Source of the DNA: Brasenia schreberi
Taxonomy: Eukaryota > Streptophyta > Magnoliopsida > Nymphaeales > Cabombaceae
DNA length: 64,000 nt
Assembly (NCBI GenBank): GCA_036023115.1
Contig: JAYKKT010000086.1
Span: 17,727,001-17,791,000, forward strand
Direction: 5' to 3'
The number at the start of each line of letters is the position of its first letter. Positions within the stretch are counted from its first letter, which is position 1. Positions 36,149 through 47,598 of the stretch are shown here, one piece after another. The position numbers were made by a program, and so were the translations under genes. The notes beneath the pieces are model-generated. The model saw only the letters and a program-made list of their open reading frames with translations, was not told where the DNA came from and did not search any database.

Positions 36149-36295
36149 CAGTGGCAGATCTACATTGAGCCAAGGTGAAGCATTCACCTTACCAAAATTT
36201 AGAAAATCAACATAAAGTCTATAGCCCATCGTGAGATCCATGGGCTATAATACATGGTTTACGCAACTCCCAAAGAGTTTCTAGATCTGCCACTG
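36149..36295. mobile_element. 147-bp hAT-type MITE
   Basis: Perfect 14-bp terminal inverted repeats, CAGTGGCAGATCTA and its complement, enclose a noncoding interior. The flanking octamers GTTGTACT and GTTGCACA match 6/8, consistent with an old 8-bp hAT target duplication. A lone left end of the same family, also CAGTGGCAGATCTA, is at 60815. Confidence 0.85.
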
Positions 36296-36303
36296 GTTGC
36301 ACA

Positions 36304-37233
36304 ACTCAACCACTGGTAATTGCCTTTATCACCTTTTACTGTTTCACTACTCAAAACCGTTTTTCACCTTCCAAAACGATCGCTGACCCTATTATAACCA
36401 CCTAATATCAATATTTAAGTTTTAAGTTTTAAGTTTTGTAGGTCATTTTCACGGTGAAGGTGGCAGTTTTGTCAGATAGAGAGCCATTTTAGAGAGTGAA
36501 TAAGTACTGAAAGTTGATGAAGGGCCTGGTAACTAGACGGACCAAAACACACACACATATAGAAACCGAATGGCTGGATTTAAGTTGAAACTAAGAAGTT
36601 TTAGAAAAGAATGAAATCGAATATTCCAATCTTAATGATAACATGGAAGCTGGTAGATTGTAGAGACTGACACGAAGATAGGTATCAATCTGCCCATTCT
36701 TTTTATAGCCATTGATTCAGCAACTACGGCTGTCTAAAGGAACAGGTTCTAGCAACTTCTGGGAACAAATTGAAGCCTTGGTACTTGAAAAAGGAGTCAT
36801 TACCTTTTCAGACGGGATTAGGATAGCGATTTCGGATCAAAAGCGAAGGTTTAGGGTCCAGAATGCTCCAAGTCTCAACTGTCAAACCAGTTTAGGCCTA
36901 AGCAAGTGAATAAAGGGAAGCCTGCATTGGCCCATGGAGAACTAAAAGTTACATGGTGGGAATTTGTTTTTGAAGCTAAATGTAACATCCTCTTCATGAT
37001 TAGGCATCTATTGAAGTTGACCTTCTCTGCGTATGTGGTAAGTTTTTAGACTACAAGTTTTTTTAATGGTTTAGGGAAAATGTATTTACATATTTTTATT
37101 TCTTACTTCCTCTTTCTCTTCTTCTCTCTTACCTCCCTTGATGAAATATATGATCCATGACATGTATCGTTGAAGAATGATGAACATTGCCTTGGACACA
37201 TTTGTGAATAAATTAAGCTAGTTTTGGATCACT
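36304..37233. other. No recognisable gene
   Basis: The only frame of note is 65 codons at 36712-36909, without a known motif. Nothing else is supported. Confidence 0.4.
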
Positions 37234-37251
37234 ATGGCTATTACAGATTGA

Positions 37252-37293
37252 CCCCATTTAGTATGGGAAAAGGCTTAGTTGTTGTTGTTGTTA
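37252..37293 (+). mobile_element. 42-bp RTE LINE tail with 18-bp target duplication
   Basis: CCCCATTTAGTATGGGAAAA then GGCTTAGTTG(TTG)n is the RTE 3' end in plus orientation. It is bracketed by ATGGCTATTACAGATTGA (37234-37251) and ATGGCTATTATAGATTGA (37294-37311), which differ at one base. This is among the shortest LINE copies one could recognise; only the terminal 42 bases were reverse transcribed. Confidence 0.88.
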
Positions 37294-37750
37294 ATGGCTA
37301 TTATAGATTGAAAACACAGATTTGATATGCACACATCCTTTTTACTATCCATACACATTATTTTTTTATATTTCTCAAAATACCCCTAGTAATTTTAAAT
37401 AATTATCAAGGTACCCTTCATTGAAAAAATCAGTTTTCTCTCTCCTCAATTACGAACCACCATATGCTTCTCCTATCCAGTTGTCCTTCGCTCATCGATC
37501 TATTCTAACCACCTATTCCTTGATCTACAATCATTTCTAGGAAAAAAATGATCGAAATCTGTCATAAAAGGAAGAAGAAATAGGAAGAAAGAAGAAGAGA
37601 AAGAGAAAGAAAAAAGGAAAAGAAAAACCAATTCGAAGGGAGATTTGTCGATTTATTGAGTTATGTTCTTGATTTGTTTTTTTTGTTTTTTAGTTACTTT
37701 GAGTGATTGTTGATAGGATTCTCGCCAAAAAATTCATGAGGTTTTTCATT

Positions 37751-37890
37751 TTGAGATGCGCCCCAAGCACATCTCCCCTAAGTAGGAGACATGTTGGGCA
37801 CAAGTCTCTCTTGGTGGGAGACACGTTTGGGCCATGTCTCCCGCATAGGGAGATGCGGTTTAGGCGCATCTCTCATGTAGAGAGACATGC
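37751..37890. repeat. Left hairpin array of the MULE-like element
   Basis: Four hairpins at a ~32-bp period: ATCTCCCC/GGAGACAT (37771-37792), GTCTCTC/GGGAGAC (37804-37822), ATGTCTCCC/GGGAGATG (37834-37855), and GCATCTCTC/GAGAGACATGC (37866-37890). They are separated by a GTTTGGGC-like spacer. A half-unit, GAGATGCG, precedes them. Confidence 0.85.
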
Positions 37891-40002
37891 ACTCTTGTTT
37901 CAATTTGATTAACTCATTTTACCTTTTTGCTGTGCAAATATCACTCATAGGATACAAGTAAAAGGGCATAATGTCACCACTTCTTCTATGAGACATAATG
38001 TTGTATCATATAAAAGATGATCCCAAAGACAAGAAGAAGAAGAAGAAGATATTATGGTAGAAGCCGACACTTCACATTATGATGAGAATGTATCAATCTC
38101 AGTCTCTGAGATTGATATTGTAGAGAATGAGGATGAAGGATCTTTTTGATAATTTGGATTATTCTCTAGCTTTGAAAGTCACATAAGTTATAAGATTTGA
38201 TAGGAATAGATAAATTTTAATTTTAGTAAAATTATATATTCAATATCAATACTCACCATTCCAACTCATTATATAAATGTAAATATGTGGACAATACAAA
38301 AAGTGATGACAACGTACATAAGGTATATTATTGGCAGAGAATGACCAATGAAGAGGACAAATGTAAGGCTCGATAATTGAGTTGAGATTATATTATATTA
38401 TGATAAGTCTAGTGATAGAGTGTCAATAATAATTGTACATTTATTGGCAAAAGATGTTTCTAGTGTTCACAATTATTCTTGGTATATGACAACTTAACCT
38501 ATTTGTATAGGTAGATAGGAAAGACAACCTTGATATAAGAACTTAGTGAACATACTTCTTTGCTCTAGGTAAGAGCTTGTACTATTGTTGCTTGCTATAA
38601 TATCTTTCATATAATCATTTTTTATAATTTAATAAGTTATATGCTTTAATTATAGACATAAATTTATGAGTATTTCCCAGCTTTCAGAGTTAACATTCAA
38701 CCAAAATGACTGGATAAGGAACCACGAGTAGACTATTAGATGAAAAGTACCTGTCATAGTCAATCTCCTTGATCGATTTGCTAAGTACTGTAAACAATTG
38801 GATTTGTTTATGGTAGAAACATATTTTTTGAAACTGCAACTATATTCTTTATTTTTAAATTAAACACAACCTTTCATGTTTTACATTTTTATCTTTTATT
38901 TTATGCTATACAGATTGACTAGCAGCCATATAGTTTTGTAAAATACTTGAATTGTAATGCATATAAGTTGTCTACATATAATAAATGCATTCAATGTGCA
39001 AATGTTGTGAAACTGTATATGCCATATCATGTAGTTTGATAGTTTGGTAATTGTCAAGGCATCTTAGTTATGTCGATCAGATCATCCATTGCAAATAGAC
39101 CTGTAAAACCCTATATATATAAGATACAATATGAGCCACGTGGTGTTACTTGCAAGGTGCAATGCTCACATTATTTTGAGCTTGAGGACTTTGACATTCC
39201 AACATTGTATTCTCATAAGTGCAATGAGTTGTACATAAAGTGATATATTCCTTGAACACTTTGATTTATTTTGAGATATTCTATCAATCAATGACATCCA
39301 ACTATGCAATATGATACATCATTCTTCATATAGGTAAATGAATTATTATATATGTATTATTAACATTTCTAACTTTGTTTTGCTTTGATTATAATACTAA
39401 ATTTTCTCGTAATTACTTTCTCATACCAATGTCTTACCACAATACATGACACACTTGCACTAACATTATTACATTCAAGGCGTATGTCATACCATTGTCG
39501 AGTAACCCTACGTTGCTGGAGTTGTTAGAGACATACAAATATATTGCCAACAAGCATACTGATTGATCATATATGAGAATGATAGTGAAGATGCGTGACA
39601 TTTTGAGATAGAGATTGTATTTGAGATATTCTTCTATATTATTCAGTACATGTATATGTAAATGAAGTTTGTAATAAAAGAAATTTTGTTTATTCACTCG
39701 TTTTCCTCAATATAAACAACTATAATAAAATAATCCATTCATTTAAATATAAAATAATTACATATATAAATTGCAAATAACATCTAATGATCATCCTTAA
39801 TATAATATAGAATATCATTTCCTTAGTCTCGGTATAATAAGTCTTTTGATCAATCATCATTTTCTTCAAATCGATTCATTGTAAGTATTTTCGCTCAAGT
39901 TGTTTGTCATTTTGCAATACATAAAGTAATATAAGATTTGAAATATAGCACATAACAACACATGGTTCGGTTGATGACACCTTTAGGGAAACACTTGGTA
40001 GG

Positions 40003-40163
40003 TGTGTTTTTTCTTAAGGAAGAGACATGGGCAATGTGTGTCCTTCCTTAAGAAACAAATGTGGTTGGTGTGCGTCTCACCTTAAGAAAGAGATGCAGTG
40101 GAACTAGATCTCTTCCTTAAGATGAGATGTGGACCAAACACGTCTCTCCATGAAAGAGATGTG
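40003..40163. repeat. Right hairpin array of the MULE-like element
   Basis: Five hairpins at a ~34-bp period, with centres CTTAAG or similar at about 40012, 40047, 40081, 40115 and 40149. The best are GCGTCTCACCTTAAGAAAGAG (40072-40092) and CACGTCTCTCCATGAAAGAG (40139-40158). The spacer GGACCAAACAC is the complement-type match of GTTTGGGCC in the left array, so the arrays are inverted relative to each other. Confidence 0.85.
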
Positions 40164-40341
40164 CATGTGCCATATATTAAATCAAAATTACAATGAGTGA
40201 ATCTTTTGACCTAAAATCATTAAACATTAATCAAAATAAAGAAACACAAAAAATAAGACAAACATAAAAGATACAAAGATATTAGTAAGAACCGACCTTT
40301 CAAAACCTAGATACAACAACAACAACTAAGCCTTTTCCATA

Positions 40342-40737
40342 CTAGACGGGGTCGGCTACATGGATTCTTTGTTTCCACAGATTTCTATCGTGTGCCATGT
40401 TAGCAGTTAACTCCCAATAAGCTAGATCATTTTTTATTGTTTCTTTCCAACACTTTTGTGGTCCTCTACCTCTTTTAATACTTTCCAAATTTAGTTTTTC
40501 TAACCTTCTTACAGGTTTTTCTTTCGATCTTCTTTCTATATGGCCAAACAATCTTAAATGATGTTCTCTTATTTTATCCTCTATTGGTGTTACTCCTAAT
40601 TTGTTTCTAATAACCTCAATATATATACGGTCTTTTCTTGTATGACCACTGATCCATCTCAACATCTTCATTTCTGTCACAGACATCTTTTGTACATGTT
40701 GATGATTAACTGCCCAACACTCAGAACCATAAAACAT
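40342..40737 (-). pseudogene. RTE-1 ORF C-terminal region
   Basis: A 131-codon open frame begins [20 protein letters not shown] and carries KMLRWISGHTRKDRI, IRNKLGVTPIEDKI and LFGHIERR. This post-RT module is the signature of plant RTE LINEs. RTE-2 at 15031-15237 has the same region with WFGHIE retained. Only the final stop region precedes the noncoding (TTG)n tail. Confidence 0.85.
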
Positions 40738-41016
40738 GGTAGGCCTAATTGTTGCTCTATAATATTTACCTTTTAACTTTAATGGTATCTTCTTATCACA
40801 AAGAATACTTGATGCTCCTCTCTATTTTAACCAACCAACATTAATTCTATGTGTAACATCTTTATTAATTCTTCCATTACTCTGAAAAATCAATCCTAGA
40901 TATTTAAAACTTTCCTTTTGGGGGATGCAATGTTTGCCAATTTTAATTTCTATGTCATCTGAGGTAACCAAATGATCAAACTTGCATTCCATATATTTTG
41001 TCTTTATTCTACTAAG

Positions 41017-41913
41017 TCAAAGGCCTTTGCTTTCTAATGTTTCTCTCCATAGTTCCAATTTTCTATGAACTTTTTCTTTAAACTCCTCCATTAATACAAT
41101 GTCATCTGCAAATAACATAAACCAAGGTACTTCATCTTGAATATGTTTTGTTAACTCATCCATCACCATTATAAATAAGTATGGACTTAAAGTTGATCCT
41201 TGATGTAACCCAATATTAACTTCAAAGAAGTCTGTCGTTCCTTCATGAGTCCTCACACATGTTTATGCACTATCATACATGTCTCTTATAAGGTTAATAT
41301 ATGTCAATGGGATACCTCTTTTTTCTAAAGTTCTCCAACGAACCTCCCTCGGTACCCTATCATAAGCTTTTTCTAGATCAATAAATATCATGTGAAGGTC
41401 TTTCTTTTTTGCTCTAAAATGTTCCATAAGACGTCTCAAAAGGTGAATCACTTCAATAGTAGATCTGATTAGCATGAATCCAAATTGGTTCTCTGTTGTA
41501 CTTGATACTTGTCTTAACATAATTCTTTCCTATAATTTCATAATATGGCTCATTAACTTGATACCTCGATAATTGTCTCCCTTGTTCTTATATATGGGTA
41601 TCAATGTACTTGCTCTCCATTCTTCGGGCATCTTTTGGTTTTTTCATATTTCATTAAATAGTCTTGTGAGCCAAGTGATTCCTATTTTCCCTAGTATTTT
41701 CCAAACTTCTATAGGAATATTATTTGGTCCTACCGATTTACCACCCTTCATATGTTTAAGAGTCTCTTTGACTTCATTCTTTTGAATACGTCGGTAGAAA
41801 TTATGGTTTATATACTTTTCTGATTTGGCTAAATCTCCTAAGCTAATACAAACATCTTTATTTTCATTAAAAAGATTATAAAAATAAATTTTCCATCTAT
41901 TTCTTATATGCAT
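41017..41913 (-). pseudogene. RTE-1 reverse transcriptase
   Basis: The RT spans at least three frames. 41644-41913 reads the N-terminal fingers (LKHMKGGKSVGPNNIPIEVWK). 41263-41520 has [23 protein letters not shown] and the catalytic-site precursor [16 protein letters not shown]. 41017-41256 has GSTLSPYLFIMVMDEL and FADD, the RT active site. Breaks lie near 41530-41643 and 41257-41262. Confidence 0.88.
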
Positions 41914-42713
41914 CTAAAATAATTAAGATCTTTAGTTTTCTTATCTCTAGCCCTAGCTATCCTAAAAATATCTCTTTCACCCTCTTTTGAGTTGAGTTTT
42001 TTATATAAGTCCTCCCAAATTTTAGCTTTTGCTTCACTCATGGCCTTTTTCGCTTCCTTCTATGCTTTCTTATAAGCCTCTAAAGTTTCACTAGTTTTCT
42101 TAGCATAATGTAATTTGTAACATGCCCTCTTTGCCTTGATTTTATTTTGTACTACTTCACTCCACCACCAAGCTTCTTTTTGTGCCAGTACACCTCCCTT
42201 AGATACCCCTAACACATCTTTTGCCACTTTCCTAATATGTATAGCCATATTGTTCCATATATCACAGGGTGTACCAACAAAATTCCAAACATCTCCTTGA
42301 AGGACTTTCTGTTTAAATATATCTTTTTCTCGCTTTTGAGGTCCCACCATTTAGTCTGAATAGCTCGATGCACTCTTTTCTTCTTTATCCATTTTTTATT
42401 TATAAATCCATAACTAAAAGTCGATATTGGGTGGTTAAGCTTTCTACTGGAATTACATTGCAATCTTTACAATACGGTCTATCTTTTTTTCTACAAATAA
42501 AGTAATCAATTTGTGTTTGTGATAAGCCACTCTTATAAGTAATTAAATGTTCATCTCATTTTTTGAAGATTGTATTGACTATAAAGAGACCAAATGCCAT
42601 AGCAAAATTTAAAATCTCTCTACCTTCCTCATTTATATCCCCAAAACCAAAGTTTCCATGAATCCCTTGATATCCTAATGCCTCTTTACCGACATGTCCA
42701 TTTAAATCTCCTC

Positions 42714-43160
42714 CTAAACAAATATCTCCCTTTGTGGAATCTTTTGAAACACCTTATCTAACTCTTCCCAAAAAGTTGTCTTTATACTATCTTCTAGTCC
42801 TACTTGGGGTGTGTAAGCACAAACTATATTTAAAACCTCTGCTCCTAACACTAATTTCAACGTCATGATTCGGTCACCATATAATTGTATATCTACTACA
42901 CTATCCTTTAAATCTTTATTTATGATAATATCAACTCCGTTTCGAGCCTTTTCTTTACCTGAGTACCGTAACTTAAAACCTATGTCCTCTATCTCCTTTG
43001 CTTTTTCTCCAACCCATTTTGTCTCTTGTAAACATATAATATGAATCTTTCTTCGAATCATAGTATCTACCACCTCCATTAGCTTACCGGATAATGTTCT
43101 GATATTCAAAGAACCAATATGAATCTTATTATCTAGGACTAGCTTTCTTACCCCCCGCAT
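42714..43160 (-). pseudogene. RTE-1 APE-type endonuclease
   Basis: This domain nicks target DNA to prime reverse transcription. The 148-codon frame shows HIGSLNIRTLSGKLMEV (the Asn motif), IICLQETKWVG (catalytic Glu), and IVCAYTPQVGLEDSIK. The C-terminal part, including the expected GDxN and SDH motifs, is encoded in other frames below 42714 (a GDLNG-type motif is readable at about 42700-42716). Confidence 0.85.
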
Positions 43161-43699
43161 CCGTGCATAATCAAAATGCGGAGACCCTCTGTGAAAAGTT
43201 TTTACTACATTCGGGCGGCAATGTTGAGGGACTAACTTCTTTACTCACACCCGTCGATGATGTGGGAATCCTCTTTGCAATTGATTCACTACATTCGGGC
43301 GAAAATGTAGTGGCCCTTGCTTAGTTATTACTGCATTTGGGTTTTGCAGCACGTCGTTAAGCGGGGACTCCCCAAAGCAATGCTCATAATTTTTGTAATT
43401 CATGTTATAAAAATCCGATGAAGTTTTACACTGGCTGTCGGAAGCCTAACACAACCCTCCTCTTTTATTCGGGCTTGGGACCGGCAATGCAAGGGTGATC
43501 CCTTACATGGGCGGAGTTTTTCAAAACCTAAAAAAAAATGCTCTCAACGAACAAAATGTTGGTCACCGGAGTAAAAAAATATATTGCGAGAATTGGGTGT
43601 AGAGAGAGAGAAATTCTTGTAGGAGTACTTTGTATTTTTAAAATATGGGAAATGTGGACAGTAAAAGGAGTGTAGTGATAATAATCCCTATTGAAAACC

Positions 43700-45437
43700 A
43701 CCTTTGCAAATAGCCTTTAGTATTTGAGGGGAGCTAACTACAGCGCTCAAATTCATCCAAGAAGACTAAAAGTGGGTGAAAAGGTTTGGTCATGACTTAG
43801 AAGAAACATTGAAGGCCACCAAAATGTGCAAGTGAGTATGACACATAAGTGAAGTATTTTATTGTTTAGTGTTGTTTTCATTTCGAACGACCCAATTTGA
43901 ATGGCACATGCGTACTCTTGTTGGATTACATTCATGAAGTGCACGGCGTGCTAGAGATGGTCAACCTCCATTCTTAGAGGGTTCGAATAAAGCCCATAGG
44001 CGATGGTTGTGAGTTCTTGAGAATCCGACTGAGCATATTCTAGTGCCTTCAATGTTGAGTCTGGCATAGTCGATGAGAAAAGCTACAAGATGGAGGCCAC
44101 GTGAAAGAGCATCATCTTGTTAACACATGAGAATAACACTATGGTGAACTACTCCTAGGAAAGGCACAAAAGAAAAGTAAATTCTGCTTTTGGATGTGCG
44201 CTGATGATTTCTTTCATCTCTTTCGTTCCTTTTATAGAGCTTCCAAAACGACAACAGGTGAGTTATCCTTCACATTCATCGGCGCATCCTCCAACTCAAG
44301 CTTCCCATTATATAGTTTCCACCATTTTACCATCGTAAAGATAGGCATGATCTCTCTTCTTCTAAGTGCTGGCTGTCATAAACTCCCTAAGGCGTCCAAT
44401 CACGGGCTAGTTCTAGCTTGATTTTGGGTACATCAGACGCTTTCATATTATCTAGATTTTCAGCATCAACATGTTGCCCCCCATGACTTGTGTACAAGGC
44501 TTATCGATAGGCAAGTCATACTTGCTTCATTAATTTCTCATGCCAAAAGTCTTTTGGCATATTTTGTCATGCAGTTTTGGAGATCTTCCAACTTTCTTCT
44601 TCACTCATTTTCTTCTTCTGCTCTCTTTCATCAACTTCCCTTCTACAATTCGTGTCTTACTTTCTCATCAACCCCTACGGCTTCCTCTAGCTCTAGTGCT
44701 AATGTCGTCTTGCCTCCAACAACTTTTGATATTATTTTTTTCTCCCAACCCATGACAAGTTCCCAGCTTCACGGTGACCAAACTTTATCGTTCTTTGCCA
44801 TCTAACAATCACATCAAGGAGCAGAAATACCATCTCTAGTTGGAATAACATATTCATGACCTCATTATGTTATCCTCTCTTGTTATTCACTTTGAGAGCT
44901 AGTTCCTGTTCTTTTCTTGCCTTTTGGGTTTTTTTGTACAACTATTTCCAATTCTCCTTTACAATGATGTCCCATCTTTCATCCTTGAATGAATGACAAG
45001 TATCCCGTTTTTAGTCGCTGACAAAAGCTCAAGACAATTATGAGAAGGATTAGAGAGCTCGAGAAAGCTTACTCGAAGTTTGTCTCGAGTGACCTGGCCT
45101 CCTACGAAGATATCTTGTTTTATAGAATTGGGAAATACTGGAGAAAGATTATGAGGATTGCCAAATGACTATCGTTAATGACCAACTCCTTTGGTTCAGG
45201 ATCTTGTTCGCCTTCAAAAGAGATTTTCCTCCGGCTAGACAATCGATCGGTGATCATCCCATACTTTAATTCTTCCAGATTTATTAAGAAAACTGTCATC
45301 CCAAACCTCAGGGTAGTACTTCTTCAAATATTTTTCATTAATGCTCCTACTTATCTCTTCTACTTCTATTTCTTCTACTCTGTATGCACCATCAGATAAG
45401 ACCCTCATCACAACTTAGGACCGTCGAATAATAAAAA
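43700..45437. other. No identified gene
   Basis: Fragments with coding-like composition occur (44194-44421; 45010-45170), but I recognise no domain. They may be pieces of an old retroelement gag, given the gypsy remnant at 46131-46520. Confidence 0.3.
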
Positions 45438-45439
45438 TC

Positions 45440-45468
45440 TTATTATCTAGGACTAGCTTCAACCCATT
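45440..45468 (-). repeat. RTE micro-fragment
   Basis: CTTATTATCTAGGACTAGCT occurs here and in RTE-1 (about 43125-43148) and again at 45805-45828. Only about 25 bp match, with unrelated sequence on both sides. Confidence 0.5.
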
Positions 45469-45799
45469 TACTGAATAATCTATGGAAATGGTTCCTTCTT
45501 TTAGTTACTGCACTTTAAGCTTGCAAAAGAATCAATTCACAACTTACACAATGGCTTCGTATAAGAAACTTGGTTTCTATGTACTTAAATTCTTTCTTCC
45601 TCATTACATCTATGTTATTCCTTTGGTCTCCTCCATACATTTTGTTAATTATTAGCAATTTGCAACAATTCTGCGTCTATGGCTTTTGGTGTACAAGGGC
45701 ATGAATGTCATCCATTAAAATTAGTTACTGCACCATGTCGGCCTGCCGAATCACAACAACATTATCCATCATCACTAAAAGAGCCATTTCTAGCCTTTT

Positions 45800-46130
45800 C
45801 CTTAAATCTTATTATCTAGGACTAGCTTACTTACATCCGTCTATATTGAAAACACGGAGACCCTCTCTGTAAATTATTCACTACATTCGGGCGGCAATGT
45901 AGTGGAACTAACTTCTTTACCCACACCCGCCGTGATGTGGAAACTCTCTTTGCAATTGATTCACTACATATGGGTGAAAATACAGTAGCCCTTGCTTACT
46001 TATCACTGCATTCGGGCTTTTTAGCGCGTTGTTAGGTGGGGACGCACCAAAACAATACTCATAATTTGTGTAATCCATGGTATAAAAATCCGACAAAGTT
46101 TTATGCTGGATGTTGGAAGCCTAACACACC
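45800..46130 (-). mobile_element. RTE 5'-end fragment
   Basis: Matches RTE-1 at 43125-43455: the ORF start region, the two TACATTCGGGC stretches, and the region ending GGAAGCCTAACAC. It contains the 5' UTR and the first codons only. Ordinary LINE truncation loses the 5' end, so this piece must be a deletion or recombination product. It abuts gypsy sequence at 46130. Confidence 0.85.
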
Positions 46131-46520
46131 GATGCAAGTGACCATGCCATCAATAGGATCTTAGTTCAAGAAAGATACACTATCACCTCTGAGAGTTGAA
46201 AATTGAAGGATGTAGAGACCCGATACCCCACACACGACAAGGAACTTCTTAACATTGTGTATTGCTTACAAGTATGGAGAGTCTTTCTTTTGAGACACCC
46301 CATTTATGGTGATGATGGATAATGTTGCCAACATTTTTTAAAGACCCCTAAGAAGCTTAAAGCCCGACAAGCACATTGGCTTGAGTTCTTAGAGGTGCAT
46401 GGCATATTGTGGGTTTACTGGCCGAGTAAACACAAAGTTGTGGTCAATGCTCTTAGCTGGAAGCTCATTGTAGAGACTCTTGCTACCGTTAGAAGGTGGC
46501 ATGCTACGTTGGGTACGTGA
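46131..46520 (+). pseudogene. Chromovirus-type gypsy RNase H remnant
   Basis: Conceptual reading gives DASDHAINRILVQERYTI, then TRYPTHDKELLNIVYCLQVWRVFLLRHP, TPKKLKARQAHWLEFLEVHG, and YWPSKHKVVVNALSWK. This is the RT-linked RNase H of a Ty3/gypsy chromovirus on the plus strand, unrelated to the Tat element. A stop interrupts it at about 46186 and a frameshift near 46315-46335. No RT or integrase is seen beside it. Confidence 0.85.
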
Positions 46521-46737
46521 ACATGCCGATAGTGACCCTAGTTGTATTGAATGCCGACAATAAGTTTTAAAAGCATTATCGATCGATTTAAAGTTTGTGA
46601 TGGTGTGGTATGGAACAAAGACCGACAACTACTCGTACCCAAGATCTCATTCATTTAGTCATTTTTCTTCTCATAGTTTTCTAAACATTAATCCTGAGAG
46701 GTTTCTCTCTAATATATATTCTAGAGCTGCCATTCTC

Positions 46738-46832
46738 TCTCTATATATATATATACATATACACATATATATACATATACCCACATATATATAGATGTAC
46801 ATATATATACACACACATATATATGTATATAC
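46738..46832. repeat. TA/CATA microsatellite
   Basis: Compound CT and (TA)n/ATACACATATA repeats following CTCTCTCTATATATA. Confidence 0.9.
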
Positions 46833-47242
46833 AGTGCATGGTATATGCTAGCAACATGTTACCATATTAAAAAAAATTAGCTATCCAAATTGAAAGATGG
46901 AGAGTTGGATTTAATTCGAAAAGCAAAAGGTTTCTTTTGGATCAGGTTCACTTGCAAAAAATATTATTAGTTTATTTTTTACCATCCTATTAAATTGGAT
47001 AGTTGAGATTTAATTACATATATTACCAAGCTTCATATATATACATGAAGGTTTGTATATTCAAGAAACTTTCTATAATAACAAATCTCAACAATCCAAT
47101 TTGAGAGACGAATGATTGAGATTTGAATTTTAAAAGAAAAAATATACTTATTATCATACCTGTACGAGTTGCGACCACGACCCTACCCAAACCGATGCTC
47201 TGTGACTTCTTCCCGCGCGAGCATGAAAGCAAGCGACAATTA

Positions 47243-47390
47243 AGCTTTCTCCTATAATTACCTTGAAATCTTTACAACACGATCTATCTTTTTTCCTACA
47301 AAAAATAATTAATTTGTGTTTGTGAGAAGCCACTCTTATAAGTAATTAAATGTTCATCTCTCTTTCTGAAAATTTTATGGAGTACAAAAT
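47243..47390 (-). mobile_element. RTE internal fragment
   Basis: Matches RTE-1 at about 42432-42575, including TTTGTGTTTGTG and AAGCCACTCTTATAAGTAAT. It covers a piece of the endonuclease-RT linker only, with neither element end. Confidence 0.85.
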
Positions 47391-47505
47391 TTTAACTTTT
47401 CCCTTGGAAATTAAGTGAACACTTTAATTTTTCATACAATTTCCCATAGATTCAATTAGTTGATCATAATATATCCACCGTATTAGTTCGGTTAACATGC
47501 TCTTA

Positions 47506-47506
<1 letters not shown>

Positions 47507-47591
<85 letters not shown>
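47507..47591. repeat. (TA)n microsatellite, about 85 bp
   Basis: Uninterrupted TA dinucleotides. Confidence 0.97.

Positions 47592-47598
<7 letters not shown>

Larger units (their letters stand above)
40310..43518 (-). mobile_element. RTE-1: full-length RTE-type LINE, 3.2 kb
   Basis: RTE elements encode one ORF with an APE-type endonuclease followed by reverse transcriptase, and end in short tandem repeats rather than poly(A). All this is visible on the minus strand. The 5' UTR (43161-43518) contains the CCCAAGCCCGAATAAAAGAG motif region. Endonuclease (42714-43160) has NIRTLSGKLMEVVDTM, IICLQETKWVG and VVDIQLYGDRIMTLKLVL. RT runs 41017-41913, with [28 protein letters not shown] and LFADDIVLMEE. 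The C-terminus is at 40342-40737, with HTRKDRI and VTPIEDKI. The tail is (TTG)n. A perfect 12-bp target duplication, TTTCAAAACCTA, lies at 40298-40309 and 43519-43530. Stops and frameshifts make it nonfunctional now, but length and duplication show a complete insertion. Confidence 0.95.
37317..43690. mobile_element. MULE-like DNA transposon with long hairpin-array ends
   Basis: The ends are long inverted repeats. Left is 37317 to about 37890. Right is about 40003-40309 continuing at 43531-43690, split by the RTE-1 insertion. Matching words in inverted orientation include TCCTTTTTACTATCC (left) against GGACAGTAAAAGGA (right). Flanking 9-mers TTGAAAACA (37308-37316) and TTGAAAACC (43691-43699) match 8/9, the Mutator-type duplication length. 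Without the LINE the element is about 3.15 kb. The interior is AT-rich and decayed; acidic coding-like sequence (about 38055-38150) and CSHYFELEDFDIP (about 39168-39206), reminiscent of a ruined SWIM zinc finger, are the only hints of a transposase. Confidence 0.7.

Noticed and set aside
37757..40163. Regularly spaced palindromic repeats resembling a CRISPR array
   Set aside because: The sequence is plant nuclear DNA. The spacers are related to each other, the two arrays are inverted copies, and no cas-like gene is present.
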